Source of the DNA: Linepithema humile
Lineage: Eukaryota; Arthropoda; Insecta; Hymenoptera; Formicidae
DNA: 64,000 nt
Direction: 5' to 3'
Assembly: GCF_040581485.1 (NCBI RefSeq)
Contig: NC_090131.1
Span: 27,726,532-27,790,531, forward strand
Made by a program: the position numbers and the translations under genes. The notes beneath the pieces are model-generated. The model had not been told where the DNA came from and ran no database searches. It saw only the letters and a list, made by a program, of their open reading frames with translations. Numbering within the stretch: position 1 is the stretch's first letter; each line of letters starts with the position of its first letter. Shown here piece after piece: positions 34,301-47,300 of this stretch.

Positions 34301-35064
34301 TTGAATTCAAAGTACGATTAAGCTTTTATCTTACAGCAACGTTTGATTGAAATTTAAAAATCGATATTACGCTAAATTACGCCAAACTATCGACAAATAA
34401 TTTAAACTAAGAATGATTACTTTGTAATAATAAAATAGTGGTCGTTTCTCCAAGTTTGTTCAGAACTTTCGTTCGCATACCTCCGTGCGGATATTGCAAT
34501 TATCTCGTAAAATTTTTTACACTTCGACGTGTTACGGACGATCGCCATCGCAACCGTTTCTCACAAAAGGAAAAAGTGCTCCTGCAAGGACGGTTGCTTC
34601 ACGCAACATAAATTTTACGCGTGGAACCGTGGACTCTGCGTTCGCGCTGCGTCTTTGCAGGTGCTCTTCGCGAAAGTTTCGCACAATTTGCACGCCGCGT
34701 ATCGGCTCTCGGGCTGTATGTTAATCTGCGATGCGCCAACGCGATGGAAGGGTAACGAAACTGAGTTAACATGCCTTCGTAATTACACCGAGTCAAAATT
34801 GCCCATTCTGCGATGCTTGTCGTACACATACGTATTACAAATACGTATTCTAATGCGTTACGTATGGGAACGAATAATTCCTTAAACAGTTAAAGTTAGA
34901 AAGCACAGTCAATTCAAAACTTGTAAATCAACCTAAAGTTTTGATATGTTGTAATGTAAAATTTGATTAAAAATAAATTTATGTAAAAACTGTTTTTTAA
35001 ATAATTGTTTTAAGTATTTTCTTTTATAAATATTTTAGTACAATTGCAATAGCACAATGAGATA
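31309..35064. other. AT-rich non-coding stretch
   Basis: No exon is recognised on either strand. A 20-bp perfect palindrome (GTACTTTGAATTCAAAGTAC) lies at 34296-34315. A GC-richer patch at 34.5-34.85 kb gives open frames without recognisable features. Confidence 0.5.
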
Positions 35065-35066
35065 TA

Positions 35067-35443
35067 CAGGGTGATTCAAAACAATCTACTGTCCTTGAAA
35101 TGTCAAATTCTTGAGTAAATTCTAAGACGATTTTTCCTTTTACAAAATTTTGTCCGAAGCTTAGTTTTCGAGGTATAATTGAAAATAGGTAGCAACTTAC
35201 GAGTCCGGTACAACAGGCAGGCAGGGACGCACAACGTATAATGAGACTGTCAAGTGTTTACTATCGTCTCATGACACATTGCACGTCCCTGCCTGCCCGT
35301 TGTATCGGACTCGCAAGTAGCAAACTATTTTCAATTATACCTCGAAAACTAAGCTTCGGACAAAATGTAAAAGGAAAAATCGCCTCAAAACTCGCTCAAG
35401 AATATGGCATTGCAAGGACAGTAGATTGTTCTGAATCACCCTG
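35067..35443. mobile_element. Palindromic MITE with CAGGGTGATTC ends
   Basis: A 377-bp near-complete palindrome flanked by TA (35065-35066 and 35444-35445). The ends read CAGGGTGATTC and GAATCACCCTG, and the arms meet around an ACACTTG/CTATCGTCTC loop. The CAGGGTG end next to TA matches the mariner-like group of this window, but the interior is different. Confidence 0.9.
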
Positions 35444-35445
35444 TA

Positions 35446-38400
35446 TATCTATGAAACAATAAAGATAAGAAAAAATGCATATTACAACATAATCATGTTA
35501 TCTGATGCAGCTTTCATTCCAGTAAGTTTCACTGACCAATGTGGACAGCGATCCACAGTACATTACAGTACAAAATATTCTTATAAATTTGCATATTACA
35601 GATACGCAAGTCATTACCCATGCAATGTGAACTCTCCTCCGCTACTTTACTCGTTAAATCAAAGTCCCCTTCCGAACTAGCAAAGTGTATGTGACAGGAT
35701 CGCTCAGAAATGGTCACTTTTCACAAACGATACTTGTACTCATTTATGAACGCTTCTGGTTTCCTTCACAAGTCTCAATTTTCTTGTCACGATTTCCTCA
35801 ATCAGTGTGTGTTTTCCCATAAAAGCATTTCCGAGAATTTATTCATCAGAAGCGCCGATCTCGGACCGCGCACAATTCTACGAGACGCATGAGAGCGGAA
35901 TTTATGTTAATCTCTCTTTTGTCCAGTTGTCTCGTCTGGCTGTCACGCTTCGCGTGAAATCGCCACGAAGCGGAGCAAATCGACATGCATTATTTATCGT
36001 TGGGGGTGTTCTATGGGAAACTCGGCGCGCGCGCGCAGGGAAACGCTCACCCATGCCGAAATTTTGGTGGGAATTTCTGCGTATGTTACGCGTACTCACA
36101 TATATTACCAAACTACTGGTTGTTAATTGGGTCATTTCCGGTCCTAGTTCTCATAAAAATCACGACACATGTGCTTGATAGCGAAATTGTGCTTATAGAA
36201 ATGTGTATATAGAAATAGATTTGGTGTGTTTGACAATGTATATCCTTTTAAGCTCATTTGATTGTGATTTCTATTGTATTTCAGACCATTATAAAATTCT
36301 GCACGCGATGGAAATTAATTATTACAACAAGCAGCGTTAGCTTGTTGGCAGTTTTTCAAATTACTTTGGATCGCAAAGGATCAATCATAATTACTTTCAT
36401 TCAATATTGCACTCGGTATTATTCGGAGAATACTGGCACAAAATGAAGAAATTGCTGTAACCGTTTATTCATATTATTTGTGCACCTTTCGCCTTGTATT
36501 GTGGGTAACCACTCGCACGTAAAGGTCCAAAGATCTAAGAAGGGGTTGGCGCAAACAATCCTTCGACGCGGCAGATGGTCGATTGAACAAAATCGATCTC
36601 CGGTTTGATCTATCGAAATCACGTTGTGACACCGCGGGGGTGCTCGGTTGTTCTTCGATGATATTTCTGACATTTCTCAGATAGCAATCAACCGATAAAC
36701 ATTGAAGGGTTTTGCGCCACAGCAGATGTTGTAACGTAACGCGTTTGCAATATTGTGTGTGCATCATCTCGATGTAATATTTTCACTAATTTTCAATAGC
36801 TTGAATAGATCGCCGAAACTGCATCACAATAGCGCCGATTGGATATAATTTCAAAAAAACTGCCCAATGATTTTGCTACATGAAGATTGCCTGATAAAAT
36901 TCGAAAGGTTTTTTGATTGAGCAGATATGTTCAAGGCCTGAAACGACAGTATATTTTTTTTTTTTTTTAAACTTTTTTAACGTTTGTCTACCTGTATCAA
37001 TACCTATAAGTGAATTTATGAGAGAAAAAGATCGTTATATAATTTGACTATGTCTTTGTTGTAGTGGAAAATATCAGACATCAAAACGTTTTCATTCTTT
37101 CTTGTAATCTATATCGCTTTACTTTGGTAGTTTATCTGAATTTAGAAAATAAGGAACAGAGGAAGTTTTGCCCATTCTCTAAATTTTTGTTAGATAAATG
37201 CTAAAATCTAAACAGTTCAAATCATTAAGTATTTGCTAAAAGTTTAGATTATCTAAGGTAAACTATCTAAAAATACCAAGATAAACACGCGATAAGATCT
37301 ATTATCTTTGATGTTCGAATAGATGATCTTCTGCAAAGAGGGTTGTTCCCAAAGGAACAATCTGTCAGGTCAAAAAAAATTCAGGTCACAAATGTAAAAG
37401 TCGGAGATTCAAGTCTAGACTTCTCTTCTCGTCTTTCATCGTTATCTACGATCGTCTAAAAATCACATATACATTTTTGCGGTATATACATTTTCTTTTT
37501 CAGAAATAAGTATCCATTGTTAGAAATATTTATTGCATGGAAAAAACATGAAAGTATTGCAAAAAGATGCTGTTTTAAATTGCTCAGAATAATTGTATGA
37601 GCAATTTTGTGTATATAAAGGAAGTAAATTAAATTACATCGAGCAAATTTAATTAATCGTTTAAAATAACTAATTTTTAAATTTTTATTTTTATTAACTT
37701 TCCACACGATAATTTTTTACGTAAATTTTTAAAATATTATATGTATTACTTTTGAGAAATATTACAAACAATCAAATACTAATATTTAAAAAATTTTAAA
37801 GCAACTTTCAAGAAAATATTTACTTTTTATCTGTCAAGAGAAGAATGAATGAATGAATGAGACTAATGAAGAATCTCCAGATGCTATATTCCGCTTAAAG
37901 AATCTGCAGCAATGACTCGAAGCAAACCAAACATCTTTTCGGTGCAACAAAATTGACAGACATGAAAATCAAGCAAAACCACGAATTAGGCAGCTGAAAG
38001 AATAATAGTTTGCAATACAGAGTCGGAGCAACGATCGGTATGGGCTTAATGCACGATTAATGACCACGGGGTGTGCTGCGCGACCACAAATGCAATTTCT
38101 GTCAAGTGCGACAGCATTCTGCCTTTGTCCACCTTCACGTGCTCCACGTCAACGTAATAATTGAAACCGCAACCACTCGCGAGTCACTAAAATCGGAAAA
38201 GGGGTGGCTCACGCGGGAGTAGAGGGTTTATATTTCACCGGTCCCGATTGTAGCGCGCACCGACACGAGTCGCGACAAAAGAGATAATAATATGGCGAAA
38301 ACAAAAAACCGTACAGTAATATCCGGTCGTGCAACGATATGGCGGAAAAGGGTGCATTCGTGCATGATCCGTTAATTGTTCCACCGTGATTACTGCTATT

Positions 38401-39262
38401 GTTCGATACGCTATAATATAAAATAAAAACGGTAACCCATCTTGAGTACTGATTACACGCGTTTGTCAATTGTAGGCTTTATTTCCGAATCGCCCTTTAA
38501 AAATCTATATTTAAAAAATAGAGATTATATGTTACAAATTCGTGAGAAGTACAAACTCTTGATCTGACAAAATATTTAAGAGAATTTAAAAATAAGCTCT
38601 AAATTGTAAAATAATGGAAACTGTGAATGCAAGAATCATTAATAGCCTCAACCATATTAATTGATACAAGCTTTGCAAGTATATTGTTTCAAAGTTTCAA
38701 TCGTAAAGTGAGATTAACCTCACTTAAAAATAAACGAAATGCCGTTTAAAAATTTTGCAAGTTATCGCTTTACGAATCTAACTGTAGCAGATTTAGAATA
38801 AATGTACTGATTAGAGGGGTAGAGGTTAGAGGGGAAGAATTACAGATATCCTATCTCATCGTCTGGCCAAAAACAAAATGATAATACGCAAAAACGTCAA
38901 TGATGTCATAGGGATATGCTAAAATACGTGAATCGTGTATATTAATCGCTGTCATGCACACTTGATCGGATAACTTTTTGCTCTTACGAGAAGCTGAATT
39001 AATCATCGTTACCTTTCACAACGACAAACGTAACATATTGATTAACTATTTTGTTATTCGTATTTTCTGGATAATTAAAAAATTTTGTTCTTAGTTAAAA
39101 AAAATCCTTCTTTTTAAGATATTCTTCAAGTTTTTAAGATAAGTCAGCACTGATTGACTTATTAAATCTTGTGTAGCAATTGTGGTTAATTAGTGACGGA
39201 TACGGCGATATAGCAGTGCGTGTTCCGTAAAAAGAAGTGTTCCGAAGTATTAAAAATAAAGT
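35446..39262. other. Non-coding stretch upstream of the LAMP-like gene
   Basis: The left part (35.5-36.8 kb) is moderately GC-rich with open frames lacking domains. The rest is AT-rich with a poly-T run at about 36956-36968. No splice-consistent exon is recognised. The promoter of the following gene should lie in the last few hundred bases, but I see no TATA or perfect Inr there. Confidence 0.45.
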
Positions 39263-41384
39263 ATGAAACGAAAAACTGTATTTTTAATTCGACTGCTGTT
39301 CACGATAATCGGAATTCAAATATTATTGCTGTACAGTTAAGTAACTACATTTTTATTTTTTAAATAAGTTTCTATTCAATAACCAGTTTTCTAATGATTA
39401 ATTTATAATTTATAATAATCTTCTGATTAATCATTCTGATTTTAATCATTCTTTTGAAAAAATACATAAATCTAGTAAATGATAGTACAATCGGCAAGGA
39501 GAAAATTTGTTGTAAAAAAAAAAAACAAAAGTATAGAAAAATATATATTTTCGTTGATTGCATTAAAAAAAAAACACTCTAGAGAATGTCACTTAAATAA
39601 TTAAAAAATGTTTTTTATATTTTTTATTTATTTTTTTACAAGAAATTATTTCCCTGTCGATTATACTGATTTAACAAGCAAATATCGATAAAATATTTAT
39701 CCCAACAGTTGCGTACATAATCCAAGCAAATAAGGATATCAAATTTAAGTATGAAGATGTAAATTGTACAGAGGCAAATGCAACAATAGAATTAACAACA
39801 TCAAGTGTAAAGAGTGAATCAACAACTACAGAAATGTCGTCTACGTCATTTGCAACGAATACAATAAATACAACGATGATCGCAGATACGACAATACTGG
39901 TGAACGATACAATAAAAATATCAACAGACATAACAATTACAACAGCTGCTTCAGAAATAATTACAGAAGGATCAACGACAATTCTTCCAACTACAATCAT
40001 AACGCAGACGACAACGCAACCACCTTTTCCTCCGCCAACATCAACTAATCCAACATCAACTACTCCAACAATATCTTCAACTACAAAAATGACATCAACA
40101 AGTGCATCAGAGACAACAAATACAAACACTACTACTAATTGTACTACAAAATCTACAACTAGCAGCGAGAGCTATATGACATCAGAAAATATAACGTCTG
40201 CTAAAACAAATAAAACGCATTGTAGAACTACCGACCCCAAATTTAATTATGTCGTATGGAATAATAAGACCGAAAACAAAACGGCGTGCATTTTATCTAA
40301 CATGACGATTCAAATAAATATACATTACAAAATCGAGGATTCTCAGGTAATTAAAACTGTCATATGTTTGAAAACAATTTTTTAAATATTTTTAAAAACG
40401 TGTTTAAAAAAATTAAATCTAAAAAAAAATTTACATTTAACCGATTTTTTAGTAAATAACGGTGCATATTTAATCATTACTTTACCAATTAATCAAATGT
40501 AATTATCTTTTTAAAAAGCAGTTATAGTGTCTATTTAAAGTATCAATTGCAATTGCTTTTTATTTAATTTTGCAATTATATTTTTTTAGAAAAATAAAAT
40601 TACATTGACGGTTCCGACGAATGCAATAACAACAGGCATCTGTAGCGAAAAAGAGAACGAAATAACTTTGAGCTGGAAGGAAAGTTTCAAAAATCAAAAC
40701 GACGAAGACAAAAAAAACAAAATCACTTTTGGTTACACTTACAACGCTACTGACAATAAGTCTTTCCTTAATTTTGTATCTGTCGACATATACAATTTCC
40801 CGTATGCACGAGGTACACTGAATTACATTTCAAAATCCCGCAAGATCGCAAATGTAGTGTGATATATGACACGTTATTCTAATCTTTCATTATATTATTT
40901 AAATATGTTATAAATGCATTTTTCAATATTTGACAGAGAGAAAAATACACGAGGACACACAGCACAGAGACCTGAAATTATTTCCCATTATAAAGGAAGG
41001 AGCATTTATATGCAAAGCAAATACCACAATAAATGTTGGAAAGCAGATAGACGTTGTTATCTCTGACGTTCGCTTGATTACATTCAACGAGTGCGACAAG
41101 GATTGCTCGAAAACAGGTGTGGTGCTTTACGCTGTTACTAACTAATACGTTATAATTGTGATGGACAAATTACATTATGCCTTCTTTAATCACTGTTAAT
41201 TAAATATCTTATTATTTCAGAGATTGATTGTGCTGTTCGAACAATTGATAATATCAAAATGATCGTTGTCATACTATTTATTGATATTTTTCTCGTTATT
41301 GTCATCTTGTATTTAACATGGCGCTACAGGAGGAGCAATTTCGCAAGGTTTAAAGATTCTGTCAATGTTATCTACCGCAAATAA
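39263..41384 (+). CDS. LAMP-family lysosomal/endosomal membrane protein, 5 exons, 425 aa
   Basis: The exons are 39263-39335, 39709-40346, 40590-40812, 40937-41116 and 41221-41384. Every junction has GT..AG and keeps frame (phases 1, 0, 1, 1). Residues 1-24 form a basic-hydrophobic signal peptide (MKRKTVFLIRLLFTIIG). Residues about 43-215 form a mucin-like Thr/Ser/Asn-rich stem with many N-x-S/T sites and a PPFPPP hinge. The LAMP lumenal domain follows, with Cys pairs TACILSNMTIQ / GICSEKEN and FICKANTT / DKDCSKTG, an NFVSVDIY strand and HRDLKLFP. Residues 385-404 are a transmembrane helix, and a 20-residue basic tail ends VNVIYRK. LAMPs are heavily glycosylated proteins of the lysosomal limiting membrane. 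The tail lacks the usual GYxxPhi sorting signal, so the location may differ. I assign the family confidently but not the orthologue. Confidence 0.85.
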
Positions 41385-41670
41385 TTTTAAACAGACAATA
41401 TACATAGTTTTTAAAAAGCTCACAGAAAGTATCAGCGACATGTCGTAGAAACAAATCAAATTATTGAATTTCTTGTAAATAAGTAGTAATCGTTATCGAA
41501 AACAAAACATCAGCCACTTTCACAGTATTATTTTAACAGTAAATATTTATATTACATACGTTATCTTGATAATTGTCTCTCATTATCTGCATATTATATA
41601 TTTTTTTATTGTCCATTGCCCGCGATCTTGCGGATTAGATTGGCAGTCGCCGATCCTTACGTGATGAGTT

Positions 41671-41676
41671 AATAAA
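41671..41676 (+). terminator. Candidate polyadenylation signal (AATAAA) of the LAMP-like gene
   Basis: This is the first canonical AATAAA found in the 290 bases after the stop codon. The 3' end itself is not shown by the sequence. Confidence 0.4.
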
Positions 41677-43713
41677 GGTTGCATATGGCGCTGGGAAAAC
41701 AATATTCTTTAATTAGCTGGGTTTAACAAATAGAATAGTTCGAGGTTTCGATCACCCTTGTATCCGTCACGGTTACGCCCACCCCAATTACCTCGTTACT
41801 TGGTAAATTGTAACATTTACGACGCCATCTGCGTAATCGTGTGAACCGTTGATCGGCCGGGACGCACTCTGCGAAGCATATTGATTTCACTCTTCGTGCA
41901 TATTGATTTTGATTCAGTTGACGCGAAGCGATAACGACATGACGCGCGTTGTTGCATAAAATGACATATTCCACTTAAATCTCTTTTATATATATTAATA
42001 TAACTTTTGGCATATTTTTTTTAATAGGAAAATTTGTTGTCCATCGTGTATTCGCTCGCTGATGTGAACGAGGACCGAAAGGTGGTCGTATTTCATACTG
42101 ATTCCGGCAGAAAAAGTATCAAACGCTACAGACACACGCTTCGTTTAACACCTGGATATCATGTTGCCTGCAGCAGATGCCACGGCGAAATGTACGATTA
42201 TCCGCATTAATTGGTCAGCAAGAATGTTTACTATTATGTAAAATGGGGAAGGACAAGAGGATGAGCACGATAATCGTTTTATCAGCGTGAGAACTATGGA
42301 AATACGAAAAGCTAATCGTATCGAATTGGCCGAATCAGTACTATAGAATATAGATAAGTCAATACACGGAAAGAGCATTTATAATACTATTTAAAAAAAT
42401 AAAATTATAAAAGATATTGTCTATAAAGCGTGTAAATGATATTTCCCATCAAATTTCTATATTTTTACAACTGACAGTTTCTAACATCAATTGATTTGCG
42501 ATTTCAAAGTGAATTTGTTGGATAGAATATCTGAGTATTTTAAGAAGCGTCAGCTGTTTGAGCGCCAGTCCCTTTAAAGTTTAAAGATCCTGTAAAGCCT
42601 ATATATTATGTGCTTTCTCGTTTAAATTGAGCTTCTTTTACGACATCGTGCGGATGGTGAGTTGTGAAAAAAGTTCCAACATCACCGAAATTCGCGAGGA
42701 AACGAGTCGGTCTTTAAGGATTTTTCACGGAATGGCGAATGATCTTTATCAAACTGTATCGATTGTGCGTTTTTCGTTATCTATAAATAGATCGTTGCGT
42801 TTTATAAAAATACTGCAAGCTATACAATATACAAAAATAATACAATCTTCAAAATTGTTATGATAATAATCTTCTGCGTACAAAATCTTCATTTGTACGA
42901 AATTACTAGTTAATAAGAGATGAAATATTTAAGTCTTCATTAAGTTTCATTATTTTGTCTTTATTTTTATACGCAACCGCGCTTAATCAGCTGACAATTG
43001 TTGTATGATTACTGTTATTAAGTTATCGATGTGAAAGTCGTGCGAGTATTTCGTAAGCGCCGCTTGCTTCTGATCTTTCTCCGAGTTGACGGCATTCTAA
43101 AACCAATAAATCTCAAGGGTTCGAAGGACCAGGCACGCGTGGCAGAAGGACCAGCCGCGTGGCTGTCTCTTCCTACCGAGAAACAATTTGTACTCAACGA
43201 CGATTTGACTCGCTTCAGTGTCTAAATTTTACTAATTCGAAAAACACACGCTCGCACCTTCAAAATCCACAATCCTAACATAAAAAAATTCTGAAATATC
43301 TACATATCCATATCGTGACTTCCTATTTTACTCTAATAAGTAGATAAGTACATGAGTACATAATAGATAATTAATAGTGGAATAGAGCAATTTAAATGAT
43401 TTGAAGAGTAAAAAAACGATCAATATTGATAAGTACAAAAAGCGTTGACAACGCTCTATTGTGCTGCGGGATATTTTATAATTTGCTTAAATATGTCCTG
43501 GTATTCAGACAAGTGTGTCACCTTTTCTCTTACAATACGCTTTCCCGTTGCGCGAGAATGGGCACCTGTCGCATTTCAGTTGTTGTCACGCAGAGCGTGT
43601 AGTTTCGAGCAACTCCGTCGGACGAGTCAATCCTCCTGTCTTGCGAGCAAAGATAAAAGAGGAAAAAAGACAAGAACAGATACGCCAACCGGAGGTTCCG
43701 GAGTTGCTAGGGC

Positions 43714-43788
43714 TCCTTTCTTCTCTTTTCTCTCTTTCTATCCCACCTTCCTCTTTCTGTCTCTCACTCTCTTTCTCATCCTCCAAAA
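43714..43788. repeat. CT-rich microsatellite
   Basis: A pyrimidine tract of CTCTTT and CTTTCT units. It accounts for the Ser/Phe/Leu-rich open frames on the plus strand and Glu/Arg-rich ones on the minus strand. Confidence 0.8.
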
Positions 43789-44220
43789 AGTTACGGCGGC
43801 TACGAGACGTCTTGAAAGTATGAGGGCGCAGATGGGATTGTGTTTAATGAAGTTTGGCCCGAGTTGCACCTGCCACTTTCGAGGCATCTCGGACCAACGG
43901 CCGTTACACCGCCTCGAGCACCCGTCAAGGAATTGGCGGGAACCGCGTTCCCAGGAGTCTGTAGAGCTTATCTGACAACGAGCTATTTCGAGTTTCCTTT
44001 TTTCCATTTCAGACCTATCGTTAAAAGACGCACACGCTGCAATTGCGCGCGTTGCTGCAACCGGACGCGCCGTTCAACGCGGCGAAGAAATCGTGTGGAG
44101 TAACGATGTTGCTCAATTCTGCAATCGAGGTTTTACTTTACAAGATGAAGCAATATTATAGCGGATATAGTGTTTTATAATGTGAAAAATTTGGATTTTT
44201 CTGCGGAAAATAATCTTCAG

Positions 44221-44368
44221 AATATGATAAATATAATAAATATAATTATTATAAATGTCCATTTATAAACCAAATATACTAACGAAATTATAATTATTAT
44301 AAATGTCGATTTATAATAATTATAAATAATTAGATATCTTCCATTTATAAATACATGTTTATCATATT
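44221..44368. repeat. AT-rich inverted/direct repeat block
   Basis: The ends AATATGAT and ATCATATT are inverted. Inside, ATTATTATAAATGTC[C/G]ATTTATA occurs twice about 49 bases apart. This is possibly a degenerate small foldback element. Confidence 0.4.
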
Positions 44369-47300
44369 CGCTAGATAGTACGCAAGATAACTCCACTTAA
44401 TATTATCTCCGGCTATATATCTTTCTCAAATATCTTAAATATCTTTTGCACCGAAAAATAAGTTCACAATTAATATTAATAGAAGCCGTAAAACTGTCCA
44501 AAAGATCGGATTACTTGCTGCCCGCACGACAAGATGGTTTCTCTTTAGATCAACCCACAATTTTTTCTCGCTTAAGGGGACGTGTCCTTCCTGTTCCTGT
44601 TTCGAGCGTGGAAATACGAGAGCTTAGTTACGCTAAGGTGATGAGAAAAACAGAGATCTTTCGTGACAACTATTTAATTACTACATGTGACGCGACATGT
44701 GACACATTTCGGAACGCATTTAATCTTCCAATAAATCTTTCGGCTTTTTAAATTCATTAGCTTTTCTTCAAAAAATAATTAAAGCATAAAATGTAAATTA
44801 CTATTGCGTTTCAATATTTGTTTTCGTTTATAAAAACACAAAGATCTGCCTTGAAACATTCATTGTATACTTTGTAACGCATGAGATCTAGCTTTTAAAG
44901 TTAATGGCGTGCCTTGAGGCCTGCGATCCGTCAAGCCGTGTGAAACGTCCTGCTTCTGTTTGCGATTTAATTACCTACGGCATCTGGCTATCCTGACTGC
45001 GTTGCCTGGCGAGATCTTTTTTTCACCTATGATTTTCGACTAAGAATACAACTGCTACTCAGAGTGAAGCGTCAAAACTTTCTAAAAATAGATGGAAATT
45101 TTGCACTTTCTTTTAAAACAATTATGAAATCCACCCTATTGATCATTAAAATAACAAAAAAGATGATAAATTAATTTCTTCTATTTTGATTTGATGTATT
45201 CCTAGAACAATCTAATCCCATCAATCGTCTCTGACAACTAGAAAGTTCATTGAAAGTAGAATACATAGGATCTTTACACTTGGGATCTTTAAATATTCAC
45301 AACGAGGCTCTTCTCTTCCTGAACGAAACAGCTGTTCCACCCCCTCCAGCGGGGGCAGTTCGTCGGCAGATTTGCCGGTATTCAGACTATCTGAACGAAC
45401 TATCGCGCGGAGGTGGAGGCTTCGAAAGGTCGACGGTAAATTGTGTATGTAGGTACGAGCAGCTGGATCGACGGAGATTCGTAAAGCTCACCGTCACGCC
45501 TTCCTCCCGCATTGTTCGGATCTCGGCCGTGCGCGTTTTTGCTTTCCTTCTGTGTGCTCTGCCATACCAAGCCCAACTTCCCCCGGAGCTCCTCGCGATG
45601 TCTTTTCGAATTAAATGAGATTTGTCAAAACCGCGCCATTATCATATTGTACATCTATTAAGAAAATCAGGACACCATAAAAAAGATTAGCACCTCGTAT
45701 CTTATCGTCAGCAAGGTATACGTCATTATTTATCAAGATTTATCAAGTAGATTAACGTTACATTATTAAAATTTCTGCTTCTATCAATGAAATAATGTGC
45801 GCACGAAAAATCGATCCTACAATCATATCTTTATTAACGTAATTTGTAAGAAGAGTTGCGTATAATTAAGAAAACAAAATGTCAGCAATCTTTATTCACA
45901 TTTCTCGACGAAAAAGAATAAAACAAAAGTAAAGGACAGACTATCGAGAGATGTTCGTGTAACCAAAAAAAGAAAACACTAATTATTATATTCGACGTCT
46001 ATAAAAAGCATGCAAATTGCAGTTCTTAATGTCTACGGTTCATATCGTAAAAGACTTCTAAATTGACTAAAATTGCAGCGCCGACCTTGAGCGTCGTTGT
46101 TCGAGAAACGATGTCATTGCATCCTCGCTCTGAAAAGCGGCTAATATCTGGCCGACAATTTTTCCTCGTCCTTTTCTGCATCTCGCAGTGAGCGGTCAAT
46201 GCTACGCGGCGTCGCGTCGGCCAAGAGAAAAATAAACGAGCGCGCGGCACGCACGGAGTACAAAGTGTAGAGCAACATCCTGCGTTAAACGCTTCCTCCG
46301 CTCCGGTGCACGCACGATTTTTGCGCCGCGAGTAAACTGGCTCAATTACCCGCGACCGTTTTAGTCTTATATATACAGCGGCCGATCAACGTATCGATTA
46401 ACCGTATTAGGCGTAACAGATAGAAGACGTGTGTTTATTAGGTATAAATTTAAACGCCGCGTTAATTAGTTCTGCGAGGACAGAAGAAATAAAGTGGATT
46501 CATTGGTGGATTGGTTTCATTGATTACTTCGCGCAAAAGAGACGTCATGTTTATCCCTGTAAATCATCTGTTGAATGAATCCATGAGTCTAAATAATTGA
46601 TATTTAATCATTAAAAGACTCAATAAACAATACAAAATAATATCGTAAGAAGAAGCTAAATCACTCGTGAATACTAATTCAGTGTTCCGTATCGACTTTT
46701 GTTGCGAATATAGCTCTGCCAATTACGCGAGTGCAAAAAATTCTATCAAAGCGTTCGAAAATGAGAATTTCTGCGCGCGTGAAAGGCGCAGCCTCGCGCG
46801 GATCCATTTACAATATCCGCGACTGTTTGCGTGGGTGAAATTTCAAAATTTCCAGAGCATCTGCATCCCAACGGCAGCTGTTTACGCACACCCTTTTCAC
46901 CACTTATACACCGATGGTCTATGACAAACGTGACAATGTACAGACGCGATCTTATTTCCATTGAAAACATCGAGCGACTTCGCTATCGCATTTCTGGGCA
47001 ATGAGCCTAACATTCCTACGCAAATTAGGAGAGATAATAATCTACGGCACGCCCACTAAGCGTCTTGTGGCTTGCAGCATGAAACTCTAAATATATCGAG
47101 TTTCCGCATAAGGGCAACCACATTGCACCCACGCGACCACTCTTGTTTGTTTCGTCTGTTTGCTCGCGCGCCAAAAAGACGGCATTGTTTCCTCGCAGAC
47201 GCTTTCAGATATCTACAGGTAGTTGTAAACGAGAGACCTATTATGCAGTTTCTGCCCTTTATCTTGCCATCTCTATGTTTTTTTCCACACTACCTGAAGC

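Noticed and set aside
39671..40129. Minus-strand open frame of 152 codons rich in Val/Ile
   Set aside because: It is the antisense shadow of the Thr/Ser-rich stem exon of the LAMP-like gene. ACA/ACT codons read backwards give Val-rich frames without stops.
43445..43975. 176-codon plus-strand frame
   Set aside because: It crosses a CT microsatellite and has no domain, signal peptide or splice context.
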